Shown in pieces: positions 32,544-40,400 of a stretch of DNA of 62,103 bases. Within the stretch, counting starts at the first letter, position 1. Each line of letters starts with the position of its first letter. The notes under the pieces were generated by a model, which did not search any database, had not been told where the DNA came from, and worked only from the letters and a program-made list of their open reading frames with translations. The DNA lies in assembly GCF_001019615.1 (NCBI RefSeq), contig NZ_JNBQ01000019.1, positions 1-62,103 on the forward strand. Direction: 5' to 3'. Origin of the DNA: Cellulosimicrobium funkei (GTDB taxonomy: Bacteria; Actinomycetota; Actinomycetes; Actinomycetales; Cellulomonadaceae). The position numbers and the translations under genes are program-made.

Positions 32544-33917
32544 TCAAGACCCGGTCGGTGCGCCGGGCACGTCGGGAGGCACCTGGGTCGGTCCGGCCTC
32601 GTCGGGGCGAGGTCGGTCCTGCCGGTGGAGGCGGACGGCGATCAGGGCGATGTCGTCCTCCCCGGGGCCGGCGGGGAGCTCGGCGAGGAGCGCGTCGGTG
32701 AGGTCGTCCGCCGGGAGCTCGGCGTGACGGGTCAATGCGTCGTGCAGCTCGGTGAGGCCGTCGTTCACGGAGCGCGTGCGTCGCTCGATGAGGCCGTCGG
32801 TGTAGAGCACGATGGTGGACTCGCGGTCGAGGGTGATCTCGTGGTCGGTCCGCCGACGGTCGGGCATGAGACCCAGCAGGGGGTCATTCGGCGGTGCCGG
32901 CAGGGCGAGCACGGTGCCGTCGGGGTTGATCACCATGGGTGGCAGGTGCCCGGCGTTGGTCCACCTCATCCGGGTGATACCTCGCGCACGCTCCTCGCGC
33001 GTCTGCTCGATGCGGGCCATGACGAGGGTCGCCATGACGGGGATCTGCAAGGTGCGGACGGCGGCGTCCAGGTGCTCGACCACCTCGGCAGGGCTGCCCT
33101 GCGTGACGACCGAGACGGCCCGCAGCATCGACCGCAGCTGCGCCATGAGCGCTGCGGCCTCGACGTTGTGGCCGACGACGTCGCCGATCACCAGGACGGT
33201 CGATCCGTCGGGCTGCATGAAGGCGTCGTACCAGTCCCCGCCGACCCGCGTCGCCTCCGCCGCGGGCTGGTAGCGGGCGGCCACGTGCATGTGGTCCGGT
33301 TCGACCGGCGCCGTCAGCAGGGAGCGTTGGAAGGTGAGGGCGACGTTGCGCTGCTGGCGGTACAGGCGGGCGTTGTCGAGGGCCAGGGCGGCTGCGTCCG
33401 ACAGCTGGGAAAGGACTGCCAGGTCCGCCGGGGTGAGAGCGGCCCGCCCTTCACCCATGAACAGGGTCAGCGCGCCCAGGGTGCGTCCCCGGGAGTGCAG
33501 CGGGACGACGGTCAGCGACGTCGGCGCCAGCTGCTCGGCCAGGTCCCGGGCGCGCCCCGGGACGAGGACCTCGTCGAGGGCGTCGAGCGCGTCGGTCGGG
33601 ACGTGCACGAGCCGCAAGGAGTCGATCGAGTCCATGAGCATCGAGTGCTCGCGCAACGCGCTGATCCGCACCGCCGCGTACTCGGCGAGCGTCGCGCGGC
33701 GAGCGGGGTCGGCGTGCCACCACCCGATGTCGCTCAGGTGGCGGTGCGGTGTGCGGGACTCGTCGTCCGCGACCAGGGTGACGATGCACCAGTCGGCCGC
33801 CTCCGGGACCAGAAGGCGAGCGAGCCGACGCACCGCCTCGTCGACGTCAGAGGTCTGAGCCAGCTGGTTCACGATCTCGGAGACCAGCGGTCGCAGGCCG
33901 GTGGTGTGCTCGTCCAC
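32544..33917 (-). CDS. GAF-PP2C (SpoIIE-type) serine phosphatase
   Basis: A 457-aa protein with a GAF sensor (about residues 15-185) followed by a PP2C/SpoIIE phosphatase domain: V-G-G-D-W-Y-D-A-F, V-I-G-D-V-V-G-H-N, L-Y-T-D-G-L-I-E and G-E-D-D-I-A-L, which carry the metal-binding Asp residues. Such enzymes dephosphorylate anti-anti-sigma STAS proteins. I prefer GTG at 33917, with AAGGA eight bases upstream, over the upstream ATGs at 33995 and 33956. No STAS or kinase gene is adjacent here. The partners encoded at 56534-57323 are possible targets but belong to another operon with its own phosphatase. Confidence 0.85.
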   Translation of the reverse strand: MDEHTTGLRPLVSEIVNQLAQTSDVDEAVRRLARLLVPEAADWCIVTLVADDESRTPHRHLSDIGWWHADPARRATLAEYAAVRISALREHSMLMDSIDSLRLVHVPTDALDALDEVLVPGRARDLAEQLAPTSLTVVPLHSRGRTLGALTLFMGEGRAALTPADLAVLSQLSDAAALALDNARLYRQQRNVALTFQRSLLTAPVEPDHMHVAARYQPAAEATRVGGDWYDAFMQPDGSTVLVIGDVVGHNVEAAALMAQLRSMLRAVSVVTQGSPAEVVEHLDAAVRTLQIPVMATLVMARIEQTREERARGITRMRWTNAGHLPPMVINPDGTVLALPAPPNDPLLGLMPDRRRTDHEITLDRESTIVLYTDGLIERRTRSVNDGLTELHDALTRHAELPADDLTDALLAELPAGPGEDDIALIAVRLHRQDRPRPDEAGPTQVPPDVPGAPTGS

Positions 33918-34112
33918 GCTGCCGTCCTTCGGTCGACGTCGCACGTCTGGTCGCATGCCACGGGTGGACGACAGTAGCGGCAGTGAATGGAGCACGCCGC
34001 CGGGGCGGACGCCCGCGTGACGAGAGCCTGCGCAGCGACGCGCGTCTCGTGAGCGGGAGGCGGGCCCGGCGCAGGTGGTCCTGGCTCGCGTGCCGACCGC
34101 CGCACCCGTCGC

Positions 34113-35231
34113 TCAGCGCGGTGTCGGTGACGCGGTCGACCTCCGCTCCACCAGGGCGACGTCGATCCGTGTGACGCCGTTCGGGCCCTCACCGCTCGGC
34201 TCGGGCTCCGAGCGCCGGGGTCGCGAGGCGCCGTCGTCCAGCGCGTCGAGGAGCAGGTCGGCCGCCGTGCGTCCCTTGAGCGCGGTGTCCTGCGCGACAG
34301 TCGTGAGCGGCGGGTCGACGTACCGCGCGATCTCGGCGTCGTCGAACCCCACGACCGACACGGCGTCCGGCACACGGACCCCGGCCTGCGCCAGCCCGCG
34401 CGAGATCCCCGCGGCGAGGACGTCCGCCGTGGCGAACACGGCCGTCGCGCCGGGGAGCTCGGCCGCGACCTGAGCGGCGGCGTCGAGGCCGTCGTCGTAC
34501 GTCGTGTTCGCCGCCACGACGTACAGCACGACGGCGTCCCCCGCCTCCCCGCGCACCGTGCCGGGCGCCGCTGCCCCGGGCGGCGTCCCCTCGGCCGGGT
34601 CGAGGCCGAGCCCCGCGCGGAAGCCCGCGAGGCGCTCGCGGACGACCTGGCTGGTCGTGCCCACGGGCCCGCACAGCACGACCTCGCGGTGGCCGAGCGC
34701 GCGCAGGTGGGCGCCCGCGAGGCGCCCGCCCTCGAAGTCGTCGGCGCGCACGGTCGCGGCGCCGGGCGCGTCTACGTAGGTGTCCACGACGACGGCGGGC
34801 ACGTCCTGGGGCAGGTCGAGCGCCGCGAGCTCGTCGTCGGTGAACCCCATGACGACGATCCCGTCGAGGCTCCAGCGCCGCACGGAGTCGAGCACGTCGC
34901 GGTGGCGCGTGACCCCGCGCAGCATGAGGTGGTGGTCGCGCTCGCGCAGGCGGGCCTCGACGGCTCCGGCGACGGCGACGTCGTGCGGGCTGCCGAGCAG
35001 GCTGCCGCCGTCGGCGCGGTCGGGCAGCAGGAGGCCGACGAGCCGCGTGCGCCGGGCCGCGAGGCTCTGCGCCGGACCGTTGGGCACGTAGCCCCGCGCG
35101 GCGACGATGCGCTCGACCTCGCGCGCGGTCGCGGGGGAGACGCGGCCGAGGTTGCCGTTCACCACGTTGGAGACGGTCATGACGGACACGCCCGCCTCGC
35201 GGGCGATGTCCTTGAGCGTGACGCGAGCCAT
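34113..35231 (-). CDS. LacI-family regulator of the alpha-glucan locus
   Basis: A 372-aa regulator with helix-turn-helix V-T-L-K-D-I-A-R-E-A-G-V-S-V-M-T-V-S-N-V-V and effector domain ending V-S-V-V-G-F-D-D-A-E-I-A-R-Y. It is divergent from the solute-binding lipoprotein gene, and two adjacent operator-like palindromes lie between them. It is therefore expected to repress the locus until an alpha-glucan oligosaccharide binds. The C-terminal 35 residues extend beyond the usual fold. Confidence 0.88.
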   Translation of the reverse strand: MARVTLKDIAREAGVSVMTVSNVVNGNLGRVSPATAREVERIVAARGYVPNGPAQSLAARRTRLVGLLLPDRADGGSLLGSPHDVAVAGAVEARLRERDHHLMLRGVTRHRDVLDSVRRWSLDGIVVMGFTDDELAALDLPQDVPAVVVDTYVDAPGAATVRADDFEGGRLAGAHLRALGHREVVLCGPVGTTSQVVRERLAGFRAGLGLDPAEGTPPGAAAPGTVRGEAGDAVVLYVVAANTTYDDGLDAAAQVAAELPGATAVFATADVLAAGISRGLAQAGVRVPDAVSVVGFDDAEIARYVDPPLTTVAQDTALKGRTAADLLLDALDDGASRPRRSEPEPSGEGPNGVTRIDVALVERRSTASPTPR

Positions 35232-35537
35232 CGGCGGCGCGGCTCCTTCGGTCGAGGCGGGCATGAACGGGCGCTGGTCAGCCCTCGAGCCGACGGTACG
35301 TCGCCGTGCAGCGCCGGGCTCGAGGGTCTCGTGCCGGGCCTCGTGACCATCTCGTGACCACGGAGCTCCTTGACGCCCCATCCTAGATGCGTTTAGCGTT
35401 AAACATGTAGCGCTAAACCATACGGGGACGGTGGCTTCGTGCGGGACGATCCGCACGGGTGCCGAGGGGCGGCGCGGGAACCGAGCCAGCAGACCGTGGG
35501 CCATCATGGCCGCGGGAGTCCGCACCGAGGAGAGACG
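35232..35537. promoter_or_regulatory. Divergent control region of the alpha-glucan locus
   Basis: A 306-bp gap between the LacI gene and the lipoprotein gene with no coding signal. It holds the operator pair at 35391-35419, and must contain both promoters. GAGGAGAGACG just before 35538 is the ribosome site of the lipoprotein gene. Confidence 0.65.
35391..35419. promoter_or_regulatory. Tandem LacI-type operators
   Basis: GTTTAGCGTTAAAC (35391-35404) and TGTAGCGCTAAACC (35406-35419) share the CG-centred core and the AAAC end. They are adjacent, on nearly the same face of the helix, in the only AT-rich stretch of the gap. Both fit the A-x-C-G-x-T palindromes bound by LacI-family proteins. Confidence 0.7.
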
Positions 35538-36917
35538 ATGAAGTCAGCAACCACGGTGGGCGCGTTCGCGCTCACCGGCGCCCTGGTCCTCACCCTGACC
35601 GCGTGCAGCACCGGCGACGACGCCGAGGGCGACGGCGCGGCGAGCTCCGGCGCGGTCGAGATCGAGGTCTCGATCGACGCCGGCCTCGACGACGACGCGC
35701 GCGCCAAGTTCGACGAGCGCGTCGCCCAGTTCGAGGAGGAGCACCCGGACATCACCGTCACGGCGCGCGAGTACACGTGGGAGGGCACGACGTTCGCCAC
35801 CGAGCTCGCGGGCGGCACGCTCCCCGACGTCTTCACCATCCCGTTCACCGACGGCCGCGGCCTGATCGAGCGCGAGCAGATCGCCGACATCAGCGACCTC
35901 GTCGCCGAGCTCCCGTACGCGGAGGACTTCAACCCGAACGTCGCGCAGGCCGGCCAGGCTGCCGACGGCTCGATGTGGGCCGTGCCCATCGCCGCCTACA
36001 GCCAGGGCCTGCACTACAACCGCACGCTGTTCGAGCAGGCCGGGCTCGACCCCGACGACCCGCCGACCACGTGGGAGGAGGTCCGCGAGGACGCGAAGAC
36101 CATCGCCGACGCCACGGGCGTCGCGGGCTACGCGACCATGACGTCGGGCAACACCGGTGGCTGGATCCTCACGACGCTCACCAACGCGTTCGGCGGCTCC
36201 GTCCAGGAGTTCGACGGCGAGACCGCGACGTCGACCATCGACACGCCCGAGCTCACCGAGGTGCTCGAGTACCTGCACGCCCTGCGGTGGGAGGACGACT
36301 CGATGGGAGCGAACTTCCTCTACGACTGGGGGAGCATCAACCAGGACTTCGCCGCGGGCCAGATCGGGATGTACGTCTCGGGCGGCGGCAACTACGGCAA
36401 CCTCTTCACGCAGAACGCGATGAACCCGGACGACTACGGGCTCACCGTCATCCCCCTGGTCGGTGACGGCGGCGTCCTCGGCGGCGGCACGCTCGCCGCG
36501 GTGAGCGCGAAGGCCTCGCCCGAGGAGCAGGCGGCCGGCGTCGAGTGGATCGACTTCTACTACATGCAGAAGCTCGCGGACGAGGACGCCGCCAAGCTCG
36601 ACGCCGAGACGGCCGCCGCGAACGACCAGCCGGTCGGCGCTCCGGAGCTCCCGGTCTTCGACGAGCAGACGTACCTCGAGTCGCGCACCTGGATCGCGGA
36701 CTACGTCAACGTGCCGGTGGACCAGATGAGCTCCTACACGGAGAACATCTTCGACCAGCCCGTCGTCCCCGAGCCCGCGCGCTCGACGCAGGAGATCTAC
36801 GCGCTGCTCGACCCGGTCGTCCAGGCCGTGCTCACCGACGAGGACGCGGACATCGACGCGCTCGTCGCCCAGGTGCAGAAGGAAGCCCAGGCGCTCCTCG
36901 ACGCCGCCCAGGGCTGA
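35538..36917 (+). CDS. Sugar ABC transporter solute-binding lipoprotein
   Basis: A 459-aa family 1 extracellular solute-binding protein. The signal peptide ends in a lipobox L-T-A-C with Cys23, so it is membrane-anchored outside the cell. The mature part has the usual Asp/Tyr/Trp-rich sugar-binding pattern (P-I-A-A-Y-S-Q-G-L-H-Y-N, G-W-I-L-T-T-L). It should capture oligosaccharides released by the neighbouring glucanase. Unusually, no permease genes follow. The import channel must be encoded elsewhere. Confidence 0.88.
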   Translation: MKSATTVGAFALTGALVLTLTACSTGDDAEGDGAASSGAVEIEVSIDAGLDDDARAKFDERVAQFEEEHPDITVTAREYTWEGTTFATELAGGTLPDVFTIPFTDGRGLIEREQIADISDLVAELPYAEDFNPNVAQAGQAADGSMWAVPIAAYSQGLHYNRTLFEQAGLDPDDPPTTWEEVREDAKTIADATGVAGYATMTSGNTGGWILTTLTNAFGGSVQEFDGETATSTIDTPELTEVLEYLHALRWEDDSMGANFLYDWGSINQDFAAGQIGMYVSGGGNYGNLFTQNAMNPDDYGLTVIPLVGDGGVLGGGTLAAVSAKASPEEQAAGVEWIDFYYMQKLADEDAAKLDAETAAANDQPVGAPELPVFDEQTYLESRTWIADYVNVPVDQMSSYTENIFDQPVVPEPARSTQEIYALLDPVVQAVLTDEDADIDALVAQVQKEAQALLDAAQG

Positions 36918-36945
36918 CCGCCCGCTCCGCGGCCTCGCGCCGCTC

Positions 36946-37036
36946 GCCGAACCCGGGGTTGCTGCACCCCTCGGTGCCGAACCCGCCCATGTCCCCGGGT
37001 TCGGCACCGTACCGGCCCACGACCCCGGGTTCGGCG
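36946..37036 (+). repeat. Dispersed repeat family 1, copy B
   Basis: A 91-bp element, 29 bp after the lipoprotein stop. It is 77/91 identical, without gaps, to copy C at 40266-40356. It contains GCCGAACCCGGGG near the left end and two CCCCGGGTTCGGC blocks towards the right, so it can fold into alternative hairpins and may stop or slow transcription between genes. Confidence 0.75.
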
Positions 37037-37100
37037 CCTCGCCCGCGCCCCCGCAGACCACCCCGCCCAGCCGTCCGTCCTGCGGTCGAAGGAGATCGTC

Positions 37101-40100
37101 GTGCACCGAACCTGGCCCACCCCCACCCCCACCCCCACCCTCGCTGTGGGCAGGAAATGGGCACGCTCGCATCGTTCCGACAGGGCCCGTTCCATGCCCA
37201 CAGCGGGGGCTGTGGTCGCCGCGCTCGTCGGGGCCGCGCTGGTCGCCGGGCCCGCGGCGGCGGAGCCCGCCGTCGAGCCCGCCCCGTCGTCCGAGGTCGC
37301 GGTGGCCGTCACCGCCACGCTGCCGATCGAGCTCGAGGCGGAGGACGCGGTGCTCGCCGGGGGCGCGGGTGTCAACGACAACCACCTCGGGTTCTCCGGG
37401 ACCGGGTTCGTCGACGGGTTCGTCATCGACCACACCGGGACCGCGAGCGTGACCTTCACGCTCGACGTCCCGGAGGCCGGCGAGTACGGCCTCAACCTCC
37501 GGTACGCGAACGGGCTCGGCTCCGACATGACGCTCTCGCAGGTCGTCGTGCACGACGGCGCGACCGAGGACCGGCAGGTCACGCTGCCCTCCGCGGTGGG
37601 GGCGTCGTGGAGCACGTGGTTCGTGCACCAGGAGGTCGTGTCGCTCGACGCGGGCGAGCAGACCGTCGTCTACCGCTTCGACGCCGACGACACGGGCAAC
37701 GTCAACCTCGACGCGGTCGCCCTGACGACGGTCGGCGACCTCTCGACGCCCGGCGGCGGTGCGACCGAGCCTGGCACGGAGCCGGGCTCCGGCCCCGACA
37801 CGCGGTACGACGACGTCGCGGACGTCCTGCGCACCACGGCCCCACGTGCGGGGCAGCAGTACCAGGCCGAGGACGCGTTCACCGCGAACGGCGCGACCGT
37901 CGGGACGGAGGGCGTCGACCTGGCCGCGCCCCGTGCGCGCGTCGTCGTCGCGGTGGACGCCGCGAGGGCAGGCGACCAGACCGTGACGTTCCGGTACCGC
38001 AACACGACCGGCGCCGACCAGGACGCGGTCCTCGCGGTGGACGGGCAGCCCGTCGGGCGTCTCGTCCTGGCCCCGCGCGAGCGCTGGGACGACGTCGCCG
38101 TGACGCTCCCGCTGCGTGCCGGGTTGGGCAGCGTCGAGCTGCGCCGCACGGTCGCCGACCCGGCCGACCCCGACGGCACGACCGGTCCGGCAGGCGGAGC
38201 AGACCAGGGCGACGCACAGGGCCAGGGTGCGCCCGCGCCGTCGGGCCTGGAGATCGACCGCGTGACGCTGCAGCGCGGCCAGGCGTTCGCGGACCGCGGC
38301 GCCTTCACGCCCGCGACGACGTACGAGGCCGAGCACGGCCGCACGACCGGCGAGGTGCTCGCGCCGAGCCGCGAGCTCCGCACGGTCGCGGCCGAGGCGT
38401 CGGGCCGTCAGGCCGTCACGCTCGACCGCACCGGCGAGCACGTCGAGTGGACCCTCACGGAGCCGGCGAACGCGCTCGTGCTGCGCGCGTCGGTCCCGGA
38501 CTCGACCGACGGGACGGGCCAGGGCGGCTCGCTCGGCGTCTACGCGGGCGGGCGCAAGGTCGCCGACGTCGACGTCACCTCGCGCTACTCCCACGTCTAC
38601 GGCGGCTATCCGTACGGCAACGACCCGGCGCAGGGCGGGGCCCAGCGGTTCTTCGACGAGACGCGCGTGCTGCTCCCGCGCGAGCTGAAGGCCGGCACGA
38701 CGCTGCGCCTCCAGCGCGACAGCGCCTCCGCCGACCTCCCGTACACCGTGGACCTCGTGGAGACCGAGGTCGCGCCCGCGCCGCTCACGGCACCTCCCGG
38801 CCTCGTGGACGTGCGCGACCACGGCGCCACGGACGACTCGTCCACAGCCACCCCGACCGACGACACCGCCGCGTTCGTCGCTGCGGTCGCCGCGGCGCGC
38901 GAGGCCGGGACGGGGGTGTGGGTCCCGCCGGGCCGCTTCACGCTGACCGATCGCGTGCGCGTGCACGACGTCACGGTCCGCGGCGCGGGGCCCTGGTACT
39001 CCGTGGTCGCGGGCCGCGACGGCAAGGGCGGGCTGTACGCGCAGGGGTCCGGCGTGACCATCGCGGACCTCATGGTCGACGGCGACGTCCGGTACCGCGA
39101 CGACGCCCGGTTCGACGCGGCGCTCGAGGGCAGCTTCGGGCAGGGCTCGCTCGTCCAGAACGTCTGGATCTCCCACACGAAGGTCGGCCTCTGGGCCGAC
39201 ACGGGCACGGACGGGCTCTACGCGCTCGGGCTCCGCGTGCGGGACACGTTCGCCGACGGCGTCCACCTGCACGGTCGGGTCACGGACACGCGCGTCGAGC
39301 ACGCGACCGTGCGCAACACCGGCGACGACGCGATGGCGATGTGGTCCTCGGGCGGCGCGGTGACGCGCTCGTCGTTCGTGCGCAGCACGGTCACGAGCCC
39401 GCTGCTGGGCAACGGCGCCGCGATCTACGGCGGCGACTCGAACAGCGTCTCGGGGCTCGTGGTGCGCGACACGCTCACCGCCGCCGCGGGCGTCGCGGTC
39501 AGCACGCGCTTCAACCCGGTGCCGTTCTCGGGCACCACGGTCGTCGAGGACAGCACGCTGATCCGCACCGGCGGGTGGGAGCCCAACTGGAGCACGTCGT
39601 TCGGAGGCATCTGGGTGTTCGCGGACACGAGCCACATCACGACGCCGGTCGTGATCCGCGGCACCGAGATCCTCGACTCGACGTACGAGGGACTGCTCGT
39701 GAGCGGCAGCCACTGGGTGAACGACCTGCGGGTCAGCGACACGACGATCGAGCGCACCGGGTCGCACGGCGTCGCCGTGCGCCTCGGCGGCGACCACCGG
39801 TTCTCCGACGTCCGCGTCTCGGGCGTCACCTCGCAGCCCGACGGCGACCACCACCTGTGGGGCACCGTCCACGACGAGGGCGGCAACTACGGCCTCCTCG
39901 AGGACGCGCCCGCGACGTGCTCGGTCGAGGCGAGGACGCTCGCCGTCGGGGGCGCGACGCTCACGACCGTGCGCGTCACCAGCACCGGCACCGAGCCGCT
40001 GAGCGGCTGGGAGCTCGCGTGGTACGCGCGGCCGGGCGACGTCGCGACCGCGGGCGTCGGCGCCACCGTCGCGCAGGACGGTACGCGGGTCACGGCGTCG

Positions 40101-40238
40101 GGCCGGACCGCGCTGCGTCCGGGACGCAGCACGACGTTCGTCGTGCTCGGCACCACGCACGACCCCGGCCTCGGCGTCGCCCCGGCGTTCGACGCCGCCA
40201 CGCTCGACGGCCTCGCGTGCGCGGTGACCCGCCCGTGA
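37101..40238 (+). CDS. Secreted GH87 alpha-1,3-glucanase (mutanase/mycodextranase type)
   Basis: A 1045-aa secreted enzyme. The N-terminus is long and basic with a Pro-Thr repeat, then a hydrophobic signal stretch ending A-A-A-E (about 54). A CBM35-like module follows (about 73-215), a second CBM6/35-like region (about 250-420), then a beta-helix catalytic domain from about 567 to 926 with the GH87 hallmarks F-A-D-G-V-H-L-H and N-T-G-D-D-A-M-A-M-W, which carry the candidate catalytic Asp residues. It ends with a CBM2-like module. It should cut alpha-1,3-linked glucan of fungal walls or dental-type mutan. GTG 37101 has AAGGAG six bases upstream; ATG 37194 is the alternative. Confidence 0.85.
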   Translation: MHRTWPTPTPTPTLAVGRKWARSHRSDRARSMPTAGAVVAALVGAALVAGPAAAEPAVEPAPSSEVAVAVTATLPIELEAEDAVLAGGAGVNDNHLGFSGTGFVDGFVIDHTGTASVTFTLDVPEAGEYGLNLRYANGLGSDMTLSQVVVHDGATEDRQVTLPSAVGASWSTWFVHQEVVSLDAGEQTVVYRFDADDTGNVNLDAVALTTVGDLSTPGGGATEPGTEPGSGPDTRYDDVADVLRTTAPRAGQQYQAEDAFTANGATVGTEGVDLAAPRARVVVAVDAARAGDQTVTFRYRNTTGADQDAVLAVDGQPVGRLVLAPRERWDDVAVTLPLRAGLGSVELRRTVADPADPDGTTGPAGGADQGDAQGQGAPAPSGLEIDRVTLQRGQAFADRGAFTPATTYEAEHGRTTGEVLAPSRELRTVAAEASGRQAVTLDRTGEHVEWTLTEPANALVLRASVPDSTDGTGQGGSLGVYAGGRKVADVDVTSRYSHVYGGYPYGNDPAQGGAQRFFDETRVLLPRELKAGTTLRLQRDSASADLPYTVDLVETEVAPAPLTAPPGLVDVRDHGATDDSSTATPTDDTAAFVAAVAAAREAGTGVWVPPGRFTLTDRVRVHDVTVRGAGPWYSVVAGRDGKGGLYAQGSGVTIADLMVDGDVRYRDDARFDAALEGSFGQGSLVQNVWISHTKVGLWADTGTDGLYALGLRVRDTFADGVHLHGRVTDTRVEHATVRNTGDDAMAMWSSGGAVTRSSFVRSTVTSPLLGNGAAIYGGDSNSVSGLVVRDTLTAAAGVAVSTRFNPVPFSGTTVVEDSTLIRTGGWEPNWSTSFGGIWVFADTSHITTPVVIRGTEILDSTYEGLLVSGSHWVNDLRVSDTTIERTGSHGVAVRLGGDHRFSDVRVSGVTSQPDGDHHLWGTVHDEGGNYGLLEDAPATCSVEARTLAVGGATLTTVRVTSTGTEPLSGWELAWYARPGDVATAGVGATVAQDGTRVTASGRTALRPGRSTTFVVLGTTHDPGLGVAPAFDAATLDGLACAVTRP
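37117..37139 (+). repeat. CCCCCA microsatellite in the GH87 leader
   Basis: About four 6-bp units encode Pro-Thr repeats directly after the GTG start. Unit length keeps the frame, so slippage would change only the length of the basic N-terminal region. Confidence 0.8.
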
Positions 40239-40265
40239 CCGTCACCGCCCTGCCCGTCCGCCGGT

Positions 40266-40356
40266 GCCGAACCCGGGGTCGCAGCACCCCGGGTTGCCGA
40301 ACCCGCCGGCATCCCCGGGCTCGGCACCGTGCCCGCCCGTGACCCCGGGTTCGGCG
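40266..40356 (+). repeat. Dispersed repeat family 1, copy C
   Basis: A 91-bp element 28 bp after the GH87 stop, equal in length to copy B and 85% identical by hand count. Both follow a stop codon at nearly the same distance, so position as well as sequence is conserved. Confidence 0.75.
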
Positions 40357-40400
40357 GCCGACCCAGCATCCCGAACCAGCACCGACAGGAACCACCGCAC

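Noticed and set aside
32544-33917. The first PP2C phosphatase considered as part of the switch operon at 53287-57323.
   Set aside because: It is 19 kb away and the operon has its own phosphatase. Cross-talk is possible but not supported by the sequence.
37117-37139. CCCCCA repeat considered as a phase-variation switch for the GH87 gene.
   Set aside because: The unit is six bases, so slippage cannot shift the reading frame.
35544-40160. A 1538-codon open frame on the minus strand opposite the lipoprotein and GH87 genes.
   Set aside because: It is Arg/Ala/Val-rich with no recognisable domain and lies opposite clear genes. Strong GC third-position bias creates such antisense frames throughout the window.
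36946-40356. The two 91-bp repeats around the GH87 gene considered as ends of a transposon or as a CRISPR pair.
   Set aside because: They are direct rather than inverted, no transposase lies between them, and there are only two copies without uniform spacers.
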